Shown here piece after piece: positions 9,159 through 17,377 of a stretch of DNA of 64,000 nucleotides. The stretch covers positions 1 to 64,000 of the forward strand of contig VGFN01000001.1 of assembly GCA_016868875.1 (NCBI GenBank), given 5' to 3'. The notes below the pieces were generated by a model. That model searched no databases. It saw nothing but the letters and a program-made list of their open reading frames with translations, and was not told where the DNA came from. Source of the stretch: Bacteroidota bacterium. GTDB taxonomy: Bacteria; Bacteroidota; Bacteroidia; UBA7662. The position numbers and the translations under genes are program-made. Every line of letters starts with the position of its first letter. Within the stretch, counting starts at the first letter, position 1.

Positions 9159-10232
9159 ATGAACCAACCTCTTTCGCTTACCGTTGATCAACTTGTTCAG
9201 GAAACCCCGGATGCCCTCCTGATTTATTTTCGAACGGATCAAATCCAAACCTTTGTCCCCGGGCAGTTCCTAACCCTGATGGTGAACATCCAAGGCACCA
9301 CCCATCGACGCTCGTATTCGATCTTCACCGATCCAGCACAGCTTCCCCAAATCGGGGTCTGCGTCAAGCGTTTGCCCGGTGGTTTGGTCTCCAATCATTT
9401 GCTGGACCACCTCAAGGAAGGGGATCGCATGGATGTTTTGCCTCCCTACGGGAATTTTGCCCTAGACCCTGCCTTGCCCACCCTGCCTTCGTTGGTCTTG
9501 GTTGGCGCTGGTTCGGGAATCACCCCCTTGTTTTCGATGTTATCCGCGGCTTTGCGGCATCCTTCGGCTCCCCTTGTTCAACTAATCTACGGTAGCCGCA
9601 GTGCGAGTGAAGTGATCTTTGGCGAGGCCTTGAACCGACTTCAGGATGAATACCCCCAGCGCCTTCAGGTGTTGCATTGTTTGAGCCGTAGTCTGGAAGG
9701 TCAAGAATCGCTCAAAGGCTTGCACCACCACGGTCGCATCGATACCTCGGTCTTTGCCCAACACATCTCCAACCGGGAGGCCTCCTTTTACCTCTGCGGT
9801 CCCGAAGGCTTGGTGCACGATACCGAGTATTGGCTCCAAACCCAAGGCATTGCGGGCCAACGCATTCACAAAGAACTCTTTTTTCAATCCAGCCCCAAGG
9901 CGGCCGTTCCTCCACCAACACCTAGTTCGGTGGACGACGATCCGGGTGCCCTCCCCGTTGTCACCATCAAAGTGGACGGTAAGGTCTACGAATTTGCTGT
10001 GGAACCGGGCCGCTATATTTTGGAAACCGCGCTGGAACAAGGGATTGATTTGCCTTACGCCTGCACCATGGGGGTTTGCGGCATGTGCCGTGCCAAAAAA
10101 ATATCCGGCGAAATGGCGATCGGCGATCAGGAAGCTATCAGCGCTTCCGAAATCGCTTCCGGAGCCTGCCTCACCTGCGTTGGTCGCCCTCTCTCCAACC
10201 GCCTGGTCATCGACTACGATGTCCCGAACTAA
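9159..10232 (+). CDS. paaE: phenylacetyl-CoA epoxidase reductase subunit (FNR + 2Fe-2S)
   Basis: 357 residues. The N-terminal ferredoxin-NADP-reductase module has the FAD motif RSYS (51-54) and an NADP-site LVGAGSGITPL (about 113-123), then YGSRS and the late YLCGPEGLV. The C-terminal plant-type ferredoxin domain has Cys302, Cys307, Cys310 and Cys340 in the spacing C-x4-C-x2-C-x29-C. This is the PaaE layout; it passes electrons from NADPH to the di-iron epoxidase PaaABC. Other hydroxylase reductases share the layout, but the immediate paaN neighbour supports PaaE. It lies 4 bases downstream of paaN and converges with nspC. Confidence 0.88.
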   Translation: MNQPLSLTVDQLVQETPDALLIYFRTDQIQTFVPGQFLTLMVNIQGTTHRRSYSIFTDPAQLPQIGVCVKRLPGGLVSNHLLDHLKEGDRMDVLPPYGNFALDPALPTLPSLVLVGAGSGITPLFSMLSAALRHPSAPLVQLIYGSRSASEVIFGEALNRLQDEYPQRLQVLHCLSRSLEGQESLKGLHHHGRIDTSVFAQHISNREASFYLCGPEGLVHDTEYWLQTQGIAGQRIHKELFFQSSPKAAVPPPTPSSVDDDPGALPVVTIKVDGKVYEFAVEPGRYILETALEQGIDLPYACTMGVCGMCRAKKISGEMAIGDQEAISASEIASGACLTCVGRPLSNRLVIDYDVPN

Positions 10233-10253
10233 GAAAATTTTGGGCTGGCCCCT

Positions 10254-11468
10254 CTACGACAACCGCGACTCAAAGTCCTGGTAGCCAAAGCGCCGCACCA
10301 AATCAAACCGGCCTTCGCTGCGCCATATCCCGATGGAGGGAAGTTCCATCCCGTTGAAAGTATGGGTTTTGACCATGGTGTAATGCATCATGTCCAGGAA
10401 GATGAGGTCATCCCCGGCTTGGAGAGGCCGCTGGAATCCATAATTACCCACCTGGTCGCCGGCCAAACAGGACTGCCCACCCAATCGGTAGAGGTGTGGA
10501 TGCGTGGCCGTTGCCTGCATCTCCGCCCCTAGGATGCGGGGCTGGTAAGGCATTTCGAGGACATCGGGTAAATGCGCCGTGATGCTGCTATCCAGGATGG
10601 CCACAGGCAAGGCCTCGGTTTCCATGATATCCAGGACCAGGGAGTGGAAATACCCCGTCTCCCAAACCAAAGCCGAACCCGGTTCCATGATCAGTTCAAG
10701 ATGCGGAAATTGAGCCTTGAAGCCCGCGATGGCCTCGGCGGCTTGCTTCAAATCGTAATCCTCTCGACTCATCAAATGTCCTCCACCCAGGTTCATGGAG
10801 CGAACGCGTTGGAGCCATGGGCCAAAATCACGGGCCAGAATCGCCAGGGTTTGGGCCAAGGCGTCCGCCCCGCTTTCGCAAAGGTTATGGCAATGCAAAA
10901 AATCCGGTTCCAAACCGGCCTGCACCAGGGACGGGTACCCGCGCTCCAAGTCTTGAAGACGGGTTCCCAAACGAGAACCTGCGGCACAAGGGTTGTACAA
11001 GTCGGTACTGACCGGCGAATAGCCCGGGTTGATGCGCAATCCCAAGTGAATATCCGGTCGATGTTTTCGAAAATTCGGCCCGTGTTGCAAAAGTTGCGAA
11101 ACCGAATTCAAGGAAACGTGGTCCGCCATGCCGGCGATTTCCTCCACTTGACCCGGAGGATAGGCCGGCATAAAGATGTGTTGAGAACTCCCAAAACGGG
11201 TCGCCCCCAGGCGGAGTTCATGCAAAGACGAGGCCGTGGTTCCGTGCACCGCCTCTCGCATGGTATCAAATACCGAAAACATCGCAAAACCCTTGAGGGC
11301 CAGGATAAACTGCACCGGTACCCTACGTTGCAATTCGGTGTAGAAGGCCATATTGGCACGCAATCGGTCTTCGTCCATCACAAAGCTTGGTGATGGAATT
11401 TGATTCCAAGCCAAGCGACCCGGGTCGTACGATTCCCGCAAGGCCCTCAAGGCCTCCAGATCACGCAT
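10254..11468 (-). CDS. nspC: carboxy(nor)spermidine decarboxylase
   Basis: About 404 residues, a PLP enzyme of the alanine-racemase-fold decarboxylases. The PLP lysine is in ILALKGF (residue 59 from the chosen start). Other marks: PSPSFVMDEDRLRANM at the N-terminus, LGLRINPGYSPVSTDLYNPC, the HCHNLCESGAD motif, NLGGGHLMSREDYD, EPGSALVWETGY, and the second-subunit HLYRLGGQSCLAGDQVG. It decarboxylates carboxyspermidine or carboxynorspermidine to the triamine. ATG 11468 overlaps the stop of the upstream carboxyspermidine synthase by 8 bases; the alternative TTG at 11486 is less likely. Spermidine is the more usual product in Bacteroidota, but this cannot be read from sequence. Confidence 0.93.
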   Translation of the reverse strand: MRDLEALRALRESYDPGRLAWNQIPSPSFVMDEDRLRANMAFYTELQRRVPVQFILALKGFAMFSVFDTMREAVHGTTASSLHELRLGATRFGSSQHIFMPAYPPGQVEEIAGMADHVSLNSVSQLLQHGPNFRKHRPDIHLGLRINPGYSPVSTDLYNPCAAGSRLGTRLQDLERGYPSLVQAGLEPDFLHCHNLCESGADALAQTLAILARDFGPWLQRVRSMNLGGGHLMSREDYDLKQAAEAIAGFKAQFPHLELIMEPGSALVWETGYFHSLVLDIMETEALPVAILDSSITAHLPDVLEMPYQPRILGAEMQATATHPHLYRLGGQSCLAGDQVGNYGFQRPLQAGDDLIFLDMMHYTMVKTHTFNGMELPSIGIWRSEGRFDLVRRFGYQDFESRLS

Positions 11469-12675
11469 GGGATTCGTAATCGTCAAAAGGCGAGGGTCCG
11501 TCGACCACTTCGTGCCAAGGAAGACCGTAAAGCCCCAAATCTTTCATAAAGGGGTCCGGATTGAATTCTTCGACGTTGAAAACGCCCTTGCCGGACCAAG
11601 TTCCTTCCATCATCATTTTGGCTCCAATCATGGCCGGTACCCCGGTGGTATAGGAGACCGCCTGGGCACCGATTTCCCGGTAAACTTCGGCGTGATCGCA
11701 ATTGTTCCAAACATAATAGTGCTTGGGCTGACCATCCTTCAACCCTCGGATATGGCAACCTATCGAGGTCTGACCCTGGTATCCCGCACCCAACGACGAA
11801 GGCTCGGGCAAAACCGCCTTGAGAAATTCCAAGGGGACTATGGACTGACCCTGAAACTGTATCGGAGCGATGGACGTCATCCCCACATTCTCCAAAACCC
11901 GCAAATGGGTTAGGTATTGTTGACCGAAGGTCATCCAGAAACGTGCTCTGCGCAGGGAGGGGAAATTCTTGACCAGTGACTCCAATTCCTCGTGGTAGAG
12001 GAGGTACGAATCCTTGGGGCCAACACCTGGATAATCTATGGGTTGATGAACGCTGAGCGGTTCGGTTTCGACCCAACGTCCGTTTTCGAAGTAGCGACCC
12101 TTTTGGGTGATTTCCCGGATATTGATTTCGGGATTAAAATTGGTCGCGAAAGCTTTGCCATGGTCTCCGGCATTGCAATCCACGATGTCCAGGTAATGCA
12201 ATTCGTCCAGATGATGCTTGGCGGCATAGGCGGTGAAGACCCCGGTGACCCCAGGGTCAAAACCGCAGCCCAACAAGGCCATCAGGCCTGCCTCGGCAAA
12301 GCGATCGTGGTAGGCCCATTGCCAATGGTATTCGAATTTGGCCACGTCCTTGGGCTCGTAATTGGCCGTATCCAGGTAATGCACCCCGCATTGGAGGCAG
12401 GCCTCCATGATGGTCAGGTCTTGGTAAGGCAGGGCCACATTGATGCACAGAGTGGGCTTGAAATCCTTCATAAGGGCCACCAATTGGGGAACCACATCGG
12501 CATCCACCGCGGCGGTTGATACATGGCTTTTACCGATTTCGGCCGCAATGCGATCGCATTTGGACCGGGTTCTGGAAGCCAGCATCAGGTCACCAAAGAC
12601 TTCCGGCAAGGAGGCGCATTTGTGGGCTACCACGGCCCCTACCCCACCGGCTCCAATAATCAAGGTTCTTTTCAT
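11461..12675 (-). CDS. carboxy(nor)spermidine synthase, saccharopine-dehydrogenase family
   Basis: 404 residues. N-terminal Rossmann motif GAGGVGAVVAHK (about 8-19), then ASRTRSKCDRIAAEI for NADPH recognition, CINVALPYQDLTIMEACLQCGVHYLDTANYE, and GCGFDPGVTGVFTAYAAKH. These define the saccharopine-dehydrogenase superfamily; the downstream nspC partner makes carboxyspermidine synthase (CASDH) far more likely than lysine saccharopine dehydrogenase. The enzyme condenses aspartate semialdehyde with putrescine or diaminopropane and reduces the imine. It is translationally coupled to nspC (8-base overlap) and lies 37 bases after the agmatinase gene. Confidence 0.92.
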   Translation of the reverse strand: MKRTLIIGAGGVGAVVAHKCASLPEVFGDLMLASRTRSKCDRIAAEIGKSHVSTAAVDADVVPQLVALMKDFKPTLCINVALPYQDLTIMEACLQCGVHYLDTANYEPKDVAKFEYHWQWAYHDRFAEAGLMALLGCGFDPGVTGVFTAYAAKHHLDELHYLDIVDCNAGDHGKAFATNFNPEINIREITQKGRYFENGRWVETEPLSVHQPIDYPGVGPKDSYLLYHEELESLVKNFPSLRRARFWMTFGQQYLTHLRVLENVGMTSIAPIQFQGQSIVPLEFLKAVLPEPSSLGAGYQGQTSIGCHIRGLKDGQPKHYYVWNNCDHAEVYREIGAQAVSYTTGVPAMIGAKMMMEGTWSGKGVFNVEEFNPDPFMKDLGLYGLPWHEVVDGPSPFDDYESHA

Positions 12676-12712
12676 AACAATTTATAAATTTAAGAAGCTA
12701 AGGGTTGAAAAT

Positions 12713-13768
12713 TCATTTTTGGGAGGATGCCAAACACAAGTTACATAGTTTGTACAGAATCCTTGCCCCCACGTTGGCATTCCATTCGCGGTCTCCTTTG
12801 GAAGGGGCCACTTCGCAGAGGTCAAAGCCAATAATTTCCCTGCCGCTGAGGTACAATGTCTCCAGCAAATGGATGGCTTGGGCATAGGCAAGGCCGCCGG
12901 GTACAGGGGTTCCTGTTCCGGGACAGTTAAAGGGCTCCAAGCCATCGATGTCAAAACTTACATAGACCTTGTCCGGTAAATCCTTGATGATGTCCACACA
13001 GAGGTTGTTCCAATGTTGGCCGCGGAAGCTGGCGGCCTGCAGATCATGGTCGAACCATGAGCGGATGCGGTCATCTTCCTGGGCCAATTCCTTCTCGGCA
13101 GGGCAATAATCTCGAATCCCCACCTGAACCAAGGAAGTCAACGACGGAATCTGCAAAGCATTGAACATGATGGACGCATGGGAATACCTAAAACCTTCGT
13201 AGGCTTCTCTCAAATCCATATGCGCATCAATTTGCAAAATCCCGAAAGCCCCGTGCTTTTCCCCCAAGGCTTGCATCAATCCCAAAGGCGTGGAATGATC
13301 TCCTCCCAAAACAGCTACCTTCTGCCCATGCTCCAAGAAGGTCCGTGATTGCTCACGAACCCAGTCCAACAAATAACCGCATTTCTCGTTGGCAGTGTCC
13401 AAGCCTTCCATCATGGCCTTGGCCTTGGATTCCTCCATGCCCGTCTCCAACCAATGCAGGTAGCTCTCAACCCATGGACGTTCGACTTTGGAACGTTGTT
13501 GCCAACGCAAGTCGATGGGCAGCATATGCCTGGGCAAATTCCAGGCTTGGTCCACGGCTGGGTCCTCCAGGTCCAATTGGGGCGATGCGTCCAAGACCGC
13601 TTGCGGGCCTTTGCGTGTTCCATCACCGTAGGATACCGTCAGGTCCCAGGGGACCGGCAGAATGATCAAGGAGGCCTCCTCTGCGGAATACGGCAAACCA
13701 AAGAGGTGCTCCCCCTTCTGACCCACGCTGTTGGGATCAGGCGTACTGCGGTGAACGGAATGCTCCAT
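12713..13768 (-). CDS. speB: agmatinase-type ureohydrolase
   Basis: About 351 residues with all arginase-fold manganese motifs: GGDHS (158-162, numbered from the upstream TTG; subtract 3 for the ATG used), DAHMD (184-188) and SFDIDGLEP (274-282), giving ligands His161, Asp184, His186, Asp188, Asp276 and Asp278. The insert between residues 70 and 135 is longer than in E. coli SpeB and is usual for the Bacteroidota branch. It hydrolyses agmatine to putrescine plus urea; formimidoylglutamase or guanidinobutyrase activity cannot be excluded. Putrescine would feed the next two genes. The ATG at 13768 is preferred to the TTG at 13777; ychF ends 12 bases upstream. Confidence 0.85.
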   Translation of the reverse strand: MEHSVHRSTPDPNSVGQKGEHLFGLPYSAEEASLIILPVPWDLTVSYGDGTRKGPQAVLDASPQLDLEDPAVDQAWNLPRHMLPIDLRWQQRSKVERPWVESYLHWLETGMEESKAKAMMEGLDTANEKCGYLLDWVREQSRTFLEHGQKVAVLGGDHSTPLGLMQALGEKHGAFGILQIDAHMDLREAYEGFRYSHASIMFNALQIPSLTSLVQVGIRDYCPAEKELAQEDDRIRSWFDHDLQAASFRGQHWNNLCVDIIKDLPDKVYVSFDIDGLEPFNCPGTGTPVPGGLAYAQAIHLLETLYLSGREIIGFDLCEVAPSKGDREWNANVGARILYKLCNLCLASSQK

Positions 13769-13780
13769 GGGATTCAATTT

Positions 13781-14878
13781 TCAGACATTGAAACGGAATA
13801 ACATAATATCCCCGTCTTGCACCAGGTAGGACTTCCCTTCGAGGCCAACTTTGCCGGCCTCCCTGCAGGCTGCCCAGGATTCGTACTTCACAAAATCTTC
13901 GTAATGAATGACTTCCGCTTTGATAAAACCTTTTTCGAAATCGCTGTGAATCGCGCCAGCGGCCTGCGGTGCCAAGGTGCCTTGGGGTATGGTCCAGGCC
14001 CGCACCTCTTTCTCGCCTGCTGTGAAATACGTCTGCAAGCGGAGTAGTTGGTAGGCAGCCCTAAGCAATCGCTCGACGCCGCTGGTTTCGATCCCCGCAT
14101 CCCGCAGAAAGTCTTGCCGATCTTCGAAGGATTCCAGCTCTGCAATTTCAGATTCCAATGCCGCGCAAATGATCATGACTTCTGCCCCTTCGGCCAAAGC
14201 CATGGCGCGGACCTCTTCGACCATGGGATTTCCTTGGGTCAAGTCATCGGCCGCAACATTGCATACATACAGAACAGGTTTGGAGGTCAACAGAAACAGA
14301 TCGTGAATGCCTGCTCTTTCCTCCTCGCTGAGGCCCTGCGCTCTTACCGATTCGCCCCTTTCTAAACCGGCTTTGACCTTGAGCAAGGTATCCAAGAGTT
14401 GTTTGGCCTCCTTATCCCCCGCTTTGGCCGCGCGTTCGGTTCGGGCAAGGCGTTTATCCACGGAGTCCAAGTCTTTGAGCTGCAATTCGGTATCAATAAT
14501 TTCTTTGTCCGACAAAGGGTCAACCCTGCCATGGACATGGACAATGTTCGGATCGTCGAAGCAGCGCAACACATGCAGAATGGCATCCGTCTCTCGAATA
14601 TTGGCCAGAAATTGATTGCCTAGGCCCTCGCCTTTGCTGGCTCCCTGCACCAAGCCGGCAATGTCCACCATTTCGATGGTGTTGGGGACCAGATTTTGAG
14701 GCTTCACCAATTCAGCCAATCGATTCAGACGCTGATCGGGAACGGTGATGGTGCCCACGTTGGGCTCGATGGTGCAGAACGGAAAATTGGCCGCTTGAGC
14801 CCTTGCATTCGACAAGCAATTGAAGAGAGTCGATTTACCGACATTGGGAAGACCAACGATACCGCATTGAAGGGCCAT
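13781..14878 (-). CDS. ychF: ribosome-associated ATPase/GTPase YchF (OLA1 family)
   Basis: 365 residues. The G1 motif GLPNVGKST is at residues 8-16, followed by NFPFCTIEPNVG (switch I), DIAGLVQGASKGEGLGN (G3) and the C-terminal TGS-like domain ending in the family-typical SYLVQDGDIMLFRFNV. The G4 motif is the degenerate form expected in this family (YVCNVA), which prefers ATP. Role: ribosome-bound ATPase affecting translation and stress responses. It is the first gene of a minus-strand run ychF, speB, CASDH, nspC with gaps of 12 and 37 bases and an overlap, so the polyamine genes may be read from its promoter. Confidence 0.96.
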   Translation of the reverse strand: MALQCGIVGLPNVGKSTLFNCLSNARAQAANFPFCTIEPNVGTITVPDQRLNRLAELVKPQNLVPNTIEMVDIAGLVQGASKGEGLGNQFLANIRETDAILHVLRCFDDPNIVHVHGRVDPLSDKEIIDTELQLKDLDSVDKRLARTERAAKAGDKEAKQLLDTLLKVKAGLERGESVRAQGLSEEERAGIHDLFLLTSKPVLYVCNVAADDLTQGNPMVEEVRAMALAEGAEVMIICAALESEIAELESFEDRQDFLRDAGIETSGVERLLRAAYQLLRLQTYFTAGEKEVRAWTIPQGTLAPQAAGAIHSDFEKGFIKAEVIHYEDFVKYESWAACREAGKVGLEGKSYLVQDGDIMLFRFNV

Positions 14879-14942
14879 GGAGTTATTAGATTAGGGAAGG
14901 GTGTTGTGACGAACAGGGATGAACTTGATAAGGAATACAATG

Positions 14943-15476
14943 TCAGCGGTAGCGATCTTTCTCGGAACGGTCCGGATAGAACATGAACAAAGGAAAGGTG
15001 AAGCGGCCTGCCCAGACTTGAACACCAGGCCTGTAAAAGGGTAGGACTTCGTAAACAATTTCAAAATTCAAATGTCGCTTAGGGAGCGGAACTGCCCCGC
15101 CCAAGCCCAGGCCCAGGGAACCACGCTTGACGGCGTACGGTCTGGTAATGATGCGATTGTACCCAACGTACGGGTGGAGGTAGAGCATTTTGTAGCCAAA
15201 ATATTTAAGCCCAAAATCGGCGGAGAATTGGTCGTTGGCGTTTTGGTAGGCTAGGTATTGAAGGCCGACATTGGCATGCCAGGAGCCTGCAATATGGGCA
15301 TCCCCCTCGAGGCGCGGCCCTACCCCGTTGCTGACTGGCTGACCCTGGTACTTGACCTGACCGGCCTGCATCCCCAACGAAAGGAAATCGGCCTTACGCA
15401 TTTGGGCATAGGTTGAACCTATCAAGGACATCGCCAAGACTAGGACTATCCACCTCAAGATTGAATTTTTGATCAC
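14943..15476 (-). CDS. putative outer-membrane beta-barrel protein
   Basis: About 178 residues from a GTG start. A clear signal peptide (SILRWIVLVLAMSLIGSTYAQ, cleavage after Ala-Gln region) is followed by alternating strands rich in Tyr, Gly and Phe (FGLKYFGYKMLYLHPYVGYNRI, SLGLGLGGAVPL). I recognise no named family. No ATG sits ahead of the signal peptide, and longer alternatives would run into the divergent ABC transporter gene, so GTG 15476 is chosen. It lies between ychF and the ABC exporter with no evident partner. Porin-like or small OMP roles are possible; not assigned. Confidence 0.65.
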   Translation of the reverse strand: MIKNSILRWIVLVLAMSLIGSTYAQMRKADFLSLGMQAGQVKYQGQPVSNGVGPRLEGDAHIAGSWHANVGLQYLAYQNANDQFSADFGLKYFGYKMLYLHPYVGYNRIITRPYAVKRGSLGLGLGGAVPLPKRHLNFEIVYEVLPFYRPGVQVWAGRFTFPLFMFYPDRSEKDRYR

Positions 15477-15533
15477 GCACAAAAGTACTCCCCCTGCAGT
15501 CAGGGCCGAAGGTTTGAACGAAATTTGCAACCC

Positions 15534-17321
15534 ATGATTTACAAAACCCTCGTGGGCTATTTCAAGCCCTACGGACCCGCGGTCCTGCTAACCTTTGGTT
15601 TGGCGGCCATCAACCAAGTTTTCTCCTTGCTGGATCCCTTTATTCTCCAAAAAATTATCGACCGAATTGCGGTCGCAGCCAAGGAAGGTCGCCTGCAATC
15701 GTGGTCCAACCAGGACTTTTTGGAGGCCTCGGGGCTTTTGGTTCTGGCCGCTTTGGGGGTGGCCATGGTGAGCCGCATTGCCAAGAACCTGCAGGATTAC
15801 ATGGTCAATCGAATCACCCAGCAGGTCGGGGCCCGCATGTACAGCGATGGATTGCGGCATGCTTTGAGCCTACCCTACGAAGACTTTGAGGACGCCCGTT
15901 CGGGGCAAACCCTCGGCATTCTCCAGAAGGTAAGGGCCGATGTAGAAAAATTGGTTTCAGCGGTCATCAATGTCCTGTTTACCTCCTTGGTGGGCATTGT
16001 TTTTGTCATGGTGTACGCGTTGAATGTGTACTGGGTCATTGCACCGGTTTATTTCTTGTCCATTCCCCTATTGGGCGTTTTGAGCTCCTTTTTGAGCCGT
16101 AAAATCAAGGCGGTACAGTCCCGAATTGTCAACCAAACAACGGAATTGGCCGGCGCCACCACCGAATCTCTTCGCAACATCGAACTTATCAAAAGTTTGG
16201 GGCTCATCGAACAGGAGGACCATCGTTTACGCGGTGTTACCCAGCGAATCCTGGGTTTAGAACTCACCAAAATCAAGTACATGCGAAGCTTGAGTTTTGT
16301 GCAGGGGACCTTTGTGAACCTAATGCGCAACCTCATCGTGCTCATGATGTTGTATTTGATTTTCAAGGACAAAATTTCTCTGGGGCAGTTTTTTTCCTTG
16401 TTTATGTACAGTTTTTACATTTTCAATCCGCTACAGGAATGGGGCAATGTCCTGCAAATTTTTCGCGAAACCGAAATTTCGCTACGCCGTTTTCAAGACC
16501 TGATGTCCCGATCACCGGAAGCCCAACCAGCCCAGGCTCAAGCCCTAAAATTCATACAATCCATTCAATTCCAAGGTGTTACCTATCGACATCGGAGCGC
16601 TGAGCATCCGGCGGTCGAGGACCTGAATCTGCATTTGGAACAAGGACAGACCTACGCCTTTGTGGGGCCCAGCGGTAGCGGCAAAACCACCCTTATCAAG
16701 CTTCTCCTGGGCCTCTACCAACCGCGTAGCGGAAAGATTCATGTGAACGGCATTTCTTCCACCGAAATTAACCTCAACGATTTGCGCTTGGCCACGGGTT
16801 TGGTTGCCCAGGATACCCAATTGTTCGCGGGGACCATTGGTGACAACCTACGCTTTGTCGCCCCTGATGCGGATGACGCCGCCTGCCTAGAGTCCATGAG
16901 GCAAGCCTCTTGCACGGCCCTGTTGGAAAGGGCCCCCTCGGGCCTGGACACCACCATTGGCGAAGGAGGGGTCAAGCTCTCTGGGGGCGAGAAACAACGT
17001 TTATCAATCGCCCGCGCTTTGTTGCGTCACCCTTCCCTGCTGGTCTTTGACGAAGCCACCTCCGCCCTGGATTCTCTAACCGAGGAAGGCATCACGCGTA
17101 CGCTTCAAGAACTTTCCGGCTGGCGCAAGCATACCGTGATTTTGGTGGCCCACCGACTGAGCACGGTCATGCATGCCGATCGTATTCACGTAATGGAAAA
17201 AGGTCGCATCGTGGAAGCGGGAACCCACGACGAATTGGTCGAAGCCCGAGGACTGTATTACGCCATGTGGAGGCAACAAATTGGTGAAAGACGAGAGAGC
17301 CAGGCTGCGACTCTTGGGTAA
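15534..17321 (+). CDS. ABC exporter, fused membrane and ATPase domains
   Basis: About 595 residues. Six hydrophobic membrane helices occupy residues 1-310 (ABC type-1 transmembrane domain). The ATPase follows with Walker A GPSGSGKTT (around 378), Q-loop VAQDTQLFAG, signature LSGGEKQRLSIARALL, Walker B LLVFDEATSALD and switch His in VAHRLS. Such half-transporters act as homodimers; MsbA-like lipid flippases, multidrug and peptide exporters share this layout, so the substrate is open. ATG 15534 is preferred to the TTG 9 bases upstream. The divergent OMP-like gene starts 58 bases away, which leaves a short shared promoter region. Confidence 0.93.
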   Translation: MIYKTLVGYFKPYGPAVLLTFGLAAINQVFSLLDPFILQKIIDRIAVAAKEGRLQSWSNQDFLEASGLLVLAALGVAMVSRIAKNLQDYMVNRITQQVGARMYSDGLRHALSLPYEDFEDARSGQTLGILQKVRADVEKLVSAVINVLFTSLVGIVFVMVYALNVYWVIAPVYFLSIPLLGVLSSFLSRKIKAVQSRIVNQTTELAGATTESLRNIELIKSLGLIEQEDHRLRGVTQRILGLELTKIKYMRSLSFVQGTFVNLMRNLIVLMMLYLIFKDKISLGQFFSLFMYSFYIFNPLQEWGNVLQIFRETEISLRRFQDLMSRSPEAQPAQAQALKFIQSIQFQGVTYRHRSAEHPAVEDLNLHLEQGQTYAFVGPSGSGKTTLIKLLLGLYQPRSGKIHVNGISSTEINLNDLRLATGLVAQDTQLFAGTIGDNLRFVAPDADDAACLESMRQASCTALLERAPSGLDTTIGEGGVKLSGGEKQRLSIARALLRHPSLLVFDEATSALDSLTEEGITRTLQELSGWRKHTVILVAHRLSTVMHADRIHVMEKGRIVEAGTHDELVEARGLYYAMWRQQIGERRESQAATLG

Positions 17322-17377
17322 TCCTCCCTTATTTTGGTCCCTCATTACGAAAAAACACTATAGTCAAAACCTCCAAG

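Noticed and set aside
10572..11393. 273-residue plus-strand frame opposite nspC
   Set aside because: Shadow of nspC; composition is the reverse reading of a conserved enzyme and shows no family motif.
12685..12710. AT-rich short palindrome AATTTATAAATT between CASDH and speB
   Set aside because: Too short and AT-rich to call; no supporting T-run or second copy.
14440..14470. DnaA-box-like TTATCCAC sequences (also at 33773, 40911, 55330)
   Set aside because: Single scattered matches, mostly inside genes, no cluster and no AT-rich unwinding region, so no origin.
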